A program made the translations under genes and the position numbers. A DNA stretch of 64,000 bases from an uncultured Verrucomicrobiota bacterium (GTDB taxonomy: Bacteria > Verrucomicrobiota > Verrucomicrobiia > Limisphaerales > UBA9464), in NCBI GenBank assembly GCA_903910585.1, contig CAIWAH010000230.1, forward strand, positions 1-64,000. Direction: 5' to 3'. Of this stretch, positions 58,862 to 64,000 are shown piece by piece; within the stretch, counting starts at the first letter, position 1, and each line of letters starts with the position of its first letter. The notes under the pieces were generated by a model, which worked only from the letters and a program-made list of their open reading frames with translations, was not told the origin of the DNA and did not search any database.

Positions 58862-60670
58862 ATGGCGCAATTCCTCCGGCAACTCTGGCAGTTCGTCCGT
58901 CCCCATCAGCGGCGGCTGTGGCTGGGCGTGGTGGCGGGGCTCGCCTATGCGCTGGGCAGCGGCCTGCTGTTGCTGGCGGTGAAACTGGTGATTGACGCGG
59001 TCTTCCCGACCGAAGGCACCGAAACCCTCAAGCAGTTGGAGCGCTGGCCGGAACTTCGTGAGCCGCTGCTGCGGGCCTTCACGGCCATCCGACTGGATGC
59101 GAAATCCCCCTACCTCCTCTGGATCATCGGCCTGCTGCCGGTGGCGATGCTGCTGCGGGGGCTGGGCCTTTTTCTCAACCAATACTTTCTGCAATGGGTC
59201 GCGACCTACGTGGTGCACGACCTGCGGGTGAAGCTGTTTGCCCACCTCCAGACCCTGTCGCTGCGGTATTTCGGGAAGACGCAGACGGGTGACCTGGTAT
59301 CGCGGCTCACTTTGGACACTCAGGCGATCACCAACGCCATCATCTGGTCGTTTGCCACGCTCAGCCGCGAACCGTTCACCGTCGCGGGCATCGTGACCTA
59401 CCTGATCCTGCTGCAGCCGCGCCTCACCTTGATTTCGCTGGCAGTCTTTCCGCTCATCGCGCTGCCCATCGTCATCTTTGGGCGCAAGGCGCGGAAGTCC
59501 TGGAAAGCGGCCCAGACCGCGACGGCCGAACTCGCTTCCCAGATGCAGGAAAGCTTCACCGGCATCCGCGTGGTGAAGGCGTTCAATCTGGAAGCCGCCC
59601 TGTCCGAGCGTTTCGGAAAGACCTCGCAAAGGATTGCCAGCCAGCTGATGCGCCTTTTCCGGGCGGTGGAGTTGCCGGGGCCGCTGATCGAGGCGTTTGG
59701 CGCGTGCGGTGTGTGCCTGCTGCTGGCCTATGTGGCGAGGTTGCCGGAGAGCCAAAAGCCGTCCGCGGGCGATTTTTCGTCGTTCTTGGGGGCGCTGTTC
59801 TCCCTGTATGCGCCCGTGAAGGGTCTCAGCCGCTTCTGGGGCTTTCTCGAACAGGGGCGCGCCGCCGGCGAACGGCTGTTTTCCCTGCTCGAGGAGCGGC
59901 CGGAGATTGCGGAACCGGCGGATGCCCGGCCGCTGAACGCCCGCGGTGCTGCCATCGAGTTTCAACGCGTGAACTTCGCCTACGAGGGCAAGCCGGCGCT
60001 CACGGATTTCTCACTGACGATCCAACCGGGGACGATGGTGGCCCTCGTGGGAGCCAGCGGTTCCGGCAAGACCACGGTGACGAGCCTGCTGCTGCGCTTC
60101 TACGATCCTGATTCGGGCGGCATCCGCATCGGCGGCATCGACCTGCGGCAGGTGCGGTCCGGTGACCTGCGCGACCAGATCGCGGTGGTCACCCAGGAGA
60201 CCGTGCTGTTCAACGACACCATCCGGAACAACCTGCGATACGGGCGGCTGTCGGCGACCGATGCCGAAATCGAGGCGGCGGCCGGCCACGCGTATGCGGA
60301 TGCCTTCATCCGCAGGAAACCCGGCGGCTACGACGAAAACATCGGCGAGCGGGGCAGCGAACTTTCGGGCGGTGAACGCCAGCGACTGGCAATTGGCCGG
60401 GCGATCCTCCGGGATGCCCCCATCCTGATCCTCGACGAGGCCACGAGCGCGCTCGACACCGAATCGGAGCGGGCCGTGCAGTCGGCGCTGGAACGGCTGA
60501 TGCAGGGCCGCACCACCCTGTGCATCGCGCACCGTCTGTCCACCATCCAGAAGGCCGACCTGATTGTCGTGATGAGCGGCGGCCGGATCGTGGAAACGGG
60601 CCGGCACGACGAGCTCCTCGCACGGGACGGCGCTTACCGTCGTCTGCATGAGCTTCAGTTCCAGAGCTGA
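58862..60670 (+). CDS. MsbA-like ABC exporter (permease fused to ATPase)
   Basis: 602 residues, a half-transporter forming homodimers. The N-terminal about 340 residues contain six membrane helices (type I exporter: LRYFGKTQTGDLVSRLTLDTQAI, TAELASQMQESFTGIRVVKAFNLE). The ATPase has Walker A GASGSGKTT, Q-loop VVTQETVLF, signature LSGGERQRLAIGRAIL, Walker B ILILDEATSALD and His in CIAHRLST. MsbA-like transporters flip lipid A or other lipids. It is 6 bp upstream of the SGNH hydrolase gene, so probably one operon. Confidence 0.92.
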   Translation: MAQFLRQLWQFVRPHQRRLWLGVVAGLAYALGSGLLLLAVKLVIDAVFPTEGTETLKQLERWPELREPLLRAFTAIRLDAKSPYLLWIIGLLPVAMLLRGLGLFLNQYFLQWVATYVVHDLRVKLFAHLQTLSLRYFGKTQTGDLVSRLTLDTQAITNAIIWSFATLSREPFTVAGIVTYLILLQPRLTLISLAVFPLIALPIVIFGRKARKSWKAAQTATAELASQMQESFTGIRVVKAFNLEAALSERFGKTSQRIASQLMRLFRAVELPGPLIEAFGACGVCLLLAYVARLPESQKPSAGDFSSFLGALFSLYAPVKGLSRFWGFLEQGRAAGERLFSLLEERPEIAEPADARPLNARGAAIEFQRVNFAYEGKPALTDFSLTIQPGTMVALVGASGSGKTTVTSLLLRFYDPDSGGIRIGGIDLRQVRSGDLRDQIAVVTQETVLFNDTIRNNLRYGRLSATDAEIEAAAGHAYADAFIRRKPGGYDENIGERGSELSGGERQRLAIGRAILRDAPILILDEATSALDTESERAVQSALERLMQGRTTLCIAHRLSTIQKADLIVVMSGGRIVETGRHDELLARDGAYRRLHELQFQS

Positions 60671-60676
60671 AATTTC

Positions 60677-62401
60677 ATGGTTTCCCGTGCCGGCAAAGCG
60701 TTGTGGTTGGGAATCGTCTGGTTGACGTGTGCGATCGCGAACTTTGGCAACGCAGCAGTGCTGCCCCATGCTCCGCTGGTCCCCACGGAGGCGGAATTGG
60801 CCCGCCTCAGCCGGGTGCGCTCGCTGCTCAATTCGGCCACCGCCACGCACCGTCAGCCCGTGCACATCGTCTTCTACGGACAGAGCATCACTCTCGGGAC
60901 CTGGTGGCGGACCGTGGCGGATGAGCTGCGCCGGCTGTATCCGCACGTGGATTTCCGGATCGAGAACCGGGCCATCTCGGGATTCCAGGATTGGGCGCTG
61001 GCCCGCACGGTCGTTGCCGATCTCATCCCGCTGCAGCCCGATCTCGTGATCTTCCACGCCTACGGCACCGACAACGGCACCGATCTGTTTCTCCGGCAGC
61101 TCCGGCAGCACACGGTGGCGGACGTGTTGGTCCAGTCGGACCACCTGCACCTCGACATCTCGATGGATGAGGAAGTTGACCCGGCCAAGCTGGTGCCGCG
61201 TGATGTCATTCCCTACCGAAACTACGTCCGCTTGCCGGCGGACTGCGACCGCCATGGTGCGTGCGTTGCCCGGGTGCGCGATGCGTGGAAGGCATACTGC
61301 CGAACCAATGGGGTCTCCCCGTCGGCGCTGCTGGCGGATGGCATTCATCCCAACGCGGACGGCAACCTTCTGATGGCCGAATTCGTGTTGGCCTACCTGC
61401 ACCCCGGCCCCTTGACGGAGGACCCGGATCGGAGTCCGCGGGTGAAAACCGCGACCCTGGGGCAGGATGCCTACTGGCGGTCCGGCGTGCTGGAATGCGA
61501 TTTCACCGGCAGCAGCATCATGGCGAAGTGGACCGGGCCGCTGAATGGAGAGGTCGAGGTGTGGGTGGACGGCAAGCGCGCCGGGGAACGGCCGGAACTC
61601 CTTGGGTTCAGCCGGGTCTCGCCGGGCCATTTCTCGGGCTGGCCTGCGCTCTCGCAGGTAAGCTTCGTTTCGCCGTTGCAGGAGGAAACCTGGACCTTCA
61701 CGCCGTTCAACGTGACGGCCGGCGGACTGAACTTTTCCTTTCGGGTCAGCGGTTCGATCACCGGTCCGGACGGCGAGGGCACCAACACGGCACGCTTCGT
61801 GTCCCGGTCCGGACGGGTGGTGATTGAGAGCGGTGATCATTGGATTCCTTTGGCCGTTCATTTTTCCGGTCAAAAGCCGTTGCCGGAGGGTTTTTCGGCG
61901 GTCTGGAGCACCGAACGCCATTACCACGATCCGCTGCTGCCGGGGCAACAACCGCCGGCAGACCTGCGGACGCGCGTCCGGCTGGTGCAGGGGTTGTCAG
62001 ATGGTCCTCATCGTCTCCGCTTGGTGCAGCGAGGTGCCCAAACACCCAGCCTTCTGGCGTTGCAGGCCTACAGTCCGTCCGGCCAGGCGATGATGCAGGA
62101 TGCGATTTCAACGCCTCCGATTTCGGAGCGACTCAGCTGGTCGGTCGACGGGGATGCCACCGTCCTCCGCTGGTCGGCAGAGCTGCAGGATTGGACGTTG
62201 GAATTCACGCGGGAGCCTTCACTTCCGCGCCAATGGTCGGCGATTTCGCCGGCGGCGTTTCAGCGGGTGGAGAACCAGTTCCAGTTCCGATTCTCGCTGC
62301 CATTTGGGGTTTCCGCACAGTGGTTTCGCCTTCGGGCGCCCGAAGCCAATCATCCGGAATCGGCTGGCGCCTTGTGGAATTCCACGCCTAACAGCCCGTG
62401 A
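60677..62401 (+). CDS. Secreted SGNH/GDSL-like hydrolase
   Basis: 574 residues with signal peptide (LWLGIVWLTCAIANFGNAA). The SGNH blocks are FYGQSIT (block I, with Ser in GQSIT), ENRAISGF (Gly), FHAYGTDNGT (Asn), and DGIHPNADG (catalytic Asp/His). The C-terminal part (about residues 250-560) is beta-rich and may bind carbohydrate. Such enzymes are often acetyl-xylan or other carbohydrate esterases. It starts six bases after the MsbA-like gene, which suggests shared transcription. Confidence 0.82.
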   Translation: MVSRAGKALWLGIVWLTCAIANFGNAAVLPHAPLVPTEAELARLSRVRSLLNSATATHRQPVHIVFYGQSITLGTWWRTVADELRRLYPHVDFRIENRAISGFQDWALARTVVADLIPLQPDLVIFHAYGTDNGTDLFLRQLRQHTVADVLVQSDHLHLDISMDEEVDPAKLVPRDVIPYRNYVRLPADCDRHGACVARVRDAWKAYCRTNGVSPSALLADGIHPNADGNLLMAEFVLAYLHPGPLTEDPDRSPRVKTATLGQDAYWRSGVLECDFTGSSIMAKWTGPLNGEVEVWVDGKRAGERPELLGFSRVSPGHFSGWPALSQVSFVSPLQEETWTFTPFNVTAGGLNFSFRVSGSITGPDGEGTNTARFVSRSGRVVIESGDHWIPLAVHFSGQKPLPEGFSAVWSTERHYHDPLLPGQQPPADLRTRVRLVQGLSDGPHRLRLVQRGAQTPSLLALQAYSPSGQAMMQDAISTPPISERLSWSVDGDATVLRWSAELQDWTLEFTREPSLPRQWSAISPAAFQRVENQFQFRFSLPFGVSAQWFRLRAPEANHPESAGALWNSTPNSP

Positions 62402-62465
62402 GTGAACCCGAAATGTTTACCGTGCAGTCCTGACCTAGCTCCCTATGCCGCAGGGACAGTCCTCA

Positions 62466-64000
62466 ATGCCCGCATCCGATCACATCCGCAACAAGCTGTC
62501 GCAGGTGCCGCACCGGCCCGGGGTTTACCTGCACAAGGACCGGTTCGGTTCGGTGATCTACGTGGGCAAGGCCCGGGATCTGCGCAAGCGGGTGTCACAA
62601 TACTTCCATCCCTCCCGGCGGCTGGGCTGGGATCTGAAGTTCAATGCCCTCGTCGAGGCCATCCACGACTTCGACTGGCACGTGGTGAAGTCCGAGCCGG
62701 AATCCCTCCTGCTCGAAGGCAAGCTCATCAAGGAGTTCACCCCGCGCTTCAACATCGATTTCCGCGACGACAAGCGGTTCCTGCTGCTCAAGGTCAACCT
62801 CAACGACCCCATCCCGCGCTTCACCCTCACCCGCCTGCGCAAGGACGACGGCTGCGTGTATTTCGGCCCCTTCGCCCACAGCGGTTCGGTGCGCCGGGCG
62901 CTCACGTTGATGCGCCGGAAATTCCATCTCCGCGGCTGCCGTCCGCTCACGCCCACCGAGAGCGACTACCGGCACTGCCTGTTCGGCAACCTCAAGCACT
63001 GCACCGCGCCCTGCATCGGCAATGTCACCCGCGAGCAGTATCTGGAGCAGGTCAGGGCCGGCATTGAATTCCTCCAGGGACAGACCGACGAGCTCCGGGC
63101 GGAACTCGAATCGGAAATGAAGAAGGCGGCCGGGGCGCTGGAATTCGAGCGTGCGGCACAGCTCCGCGACGCGATCGAGGACATGAAGCGCACGGTCCAG
63201 AAGACGGAGAAGTTCGAGCGTATCCCCTACAAGCTGCCCGTGGCGATCAATCCCGAGTCGGACCTCCGGGAGCTGGCCCGGGTGCTCGGCCTGCCGGCGC
63301 CACCCGCGCGGATCGAGGGGTTCGACATCTCGAACATCAGCGGCACGTTCATGGTGGCGTCGATGGTGAGCTTCTGGCACGCGCGTCCGGACCGCGCCAA
63401 TTACCGCCGCTTCCGGATGAAGTCGGTCACTGAGCAGAACGACTTCGCCTGCATGGCGGAAACCATCCGGCGACGCTATTCGCGGCTGCTGCGGGAAGTG
63501 CGGAGCGGGCGTCCTGGCGGTGATGGTGATGAAGGAGGCGAGGCGAGTCCCGCGGAGTTGCAACGGACGGTCAACGACGTGACCCAAGTGCTGCGGGGAG
63601 GAAATGTCTGCCCGCTGACAGATGCCGCGGCGGCTCCGCTGGCCTTGGGCAAACGGTCTTCTGTGACCCAAGACCCCGACGACGAGGCGGGGCAGGCCAC
63701 GTTTTCGGCGAGCAACACGGAACTGGAAGCACCGTGGGTTCCGCGGGCCTCAACCAAGCCGAAGTTTCCGGACCTGATCCTGATTGACGGTGGCAAGGGC
63801 CAGCTGAACGCGGCCTGCGAGGAGCTCGGGAAGCTCGGACTCGGGCACATTCCCATCATCGGACTCGCCAAGGAGAACGAGGAGATCTACCGGCCGGGGC
63901 GGAGTGAGCCGCTCGTGCTCGGACTGGACCATCAGGCGGTGAAGCTGCTGCAGCGGGTGCGTGATGAATCGCACCGTTTTGCCAACACCTACAACGCCCA
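62466..64000 (+). CDS. uvrC: UvrABC system subunit C, C-terminus off the window
   Basis: UvrC makes both incisions in nucleotide excision repair. Seen here: the GIY-YIG nuclease domain (GVYLHKDRFGSVIYVGKARDLRKR, residues about 17-95), the UVR UvrB-binding motif (about 195-230; GALEFERAAQLRDAIEDMKR), and the start of the RNase H-like C-terminal nuclease (EGFDISNISG, LILIDGGKGQL). Between RRRYSRLL and LILIDGGKGQL lies an insert of about 85 residues absent from E. coli UvrC. The ATG at 62466 has an AGGGA site upstream; an in-frame ATG at 62445 would add 7 residues. The frame runs past the right edge. Confidence 0.93.
   Translation, partial: MPASDHIRNKLSQVPHRPGVYLHKDRFGSVIYVGKARDLRKRVSQYFHPSRRLGWDLKFNALVEAIHDFDWHVVKSEPESLLLEGKLIKEFTPRFNIDFRDDKRFLLLKVNLNDPIPRFTLTRLRKDDGCVYFGPFAHSGSVRRALTLMRRKFHLRGCRPLTPTESDYRHCLFGNLKHCTAPCIGNVTREQYLEQVRAGIEFLQGQTDELRAELESEMKKAAGALEFERAAQLRDAIEDMKRTVQKTEKFERIPYKLPVAINPESDLRELARVLGLPAPPARIEGFDISNISGTFMVASMVSFWHARPDRANYRRFRMKSVTEQNDFACMAETIRRRYSRLLREVRSGRPGGDGDEGGEASPAELQRTVNDVTQVLRGGNVCPLTDAAAAPLALGKRSSVTQDPDDEAGQATFSASNTELEAPWVPRASTKPKFPDLILIDGGKGQLNAACEELGKLGLGHIPIIGLAKENEEIYRPGRSEPLVLGLDHQAVKLLQRVRDESHRFANTYNA

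Overview
This is a high-GC bacterial chromosome window packed with genes on both strands. The gene set points to Verrucomicrobiota, probably a Limisphaerales/Pedosphaera-like lineage. The pointers are three PEP-CTERM proteins, FG-GAP/VCBS and Ig-like secreted proteins ending in an 'RFYRAV'-type C-terminus, an ECF sigma factor of the kind usually paired with Ser/Thr kinase-WD40 proteins, a CBS/DRTGG pyrophosphatase and a DUF3500 protein. The taxonomy is inferred from gene content; no rRNA is present. I found no tRNA, rRNA or CRISPR array.

Layout. 1-19 kb: a secreted PPP-family phosphatase (cut by the window edge), a NarL-type two-component pair followed by a palindrome and a PEP-CTERM gene, tilS and apt (divergent), a Tat-exported EEP-family hydrolase, a B12-binding radical SAM protein, a two-module alpha/beta hydrolase, an ACP phosphodiesterase, a 1571-residue Ig-like/Calx-beta surface protein, an unknown protein and a GH16 glucanase. 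19.4-27.6 kb: a type I restriction-modification locus (hsdR, a polyvalent-kinase-like gene, hsdM, hsdS) that looks decayed. Single missing C residues shift the frame in hsdR and hsdM. Both ends of hsdS are duplicated around palindromic elements, one of which carries an IS200/RAYT-like Y1 transposase.

27.7-50 kb: a TPR/VCBS protein, CBS-PPase, a receiver protein, small stress or metabolic genes, an AlkC-like glycosylase, flavin reductase, a secreted VOC protein, DUF3500, a cupin protein, a MamK-like actin with a small charged partner gene, an MBL-fold protein, LolCE/LolD transporter genes, an ACT protein and smc. 50-58.8 kb: an extracytoplasmic/surface cluster with a WD40 protein fused to a kinase whose C-lobe has been deleted, two PEP-CTERM genes, a frameshifted FG-GAP repeat protein and an ECF sigma gene. 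Two of these genes share a bipartite upstream motif with identical spacing. 58.8-64 kb: an MsbA-like ABC exporter coupled to an SGNH hydrolase, and uvrC (cut by the window edge) with an unusual insert.

The most notable item is the 24.0-27.6 kb region. Nine copies of a three-hairpin element occur as inverted pairs. Copies of the hsdS 3' end separate the pairs, and one pair encloses the transposase. The hairpin stems differ between copies by paired, complementary changes, so structure appears to be under selection. The MamK-like actin operon, the kinase-like gene inside the R-M operon and the shared promoter-like motif are the next most interesting.
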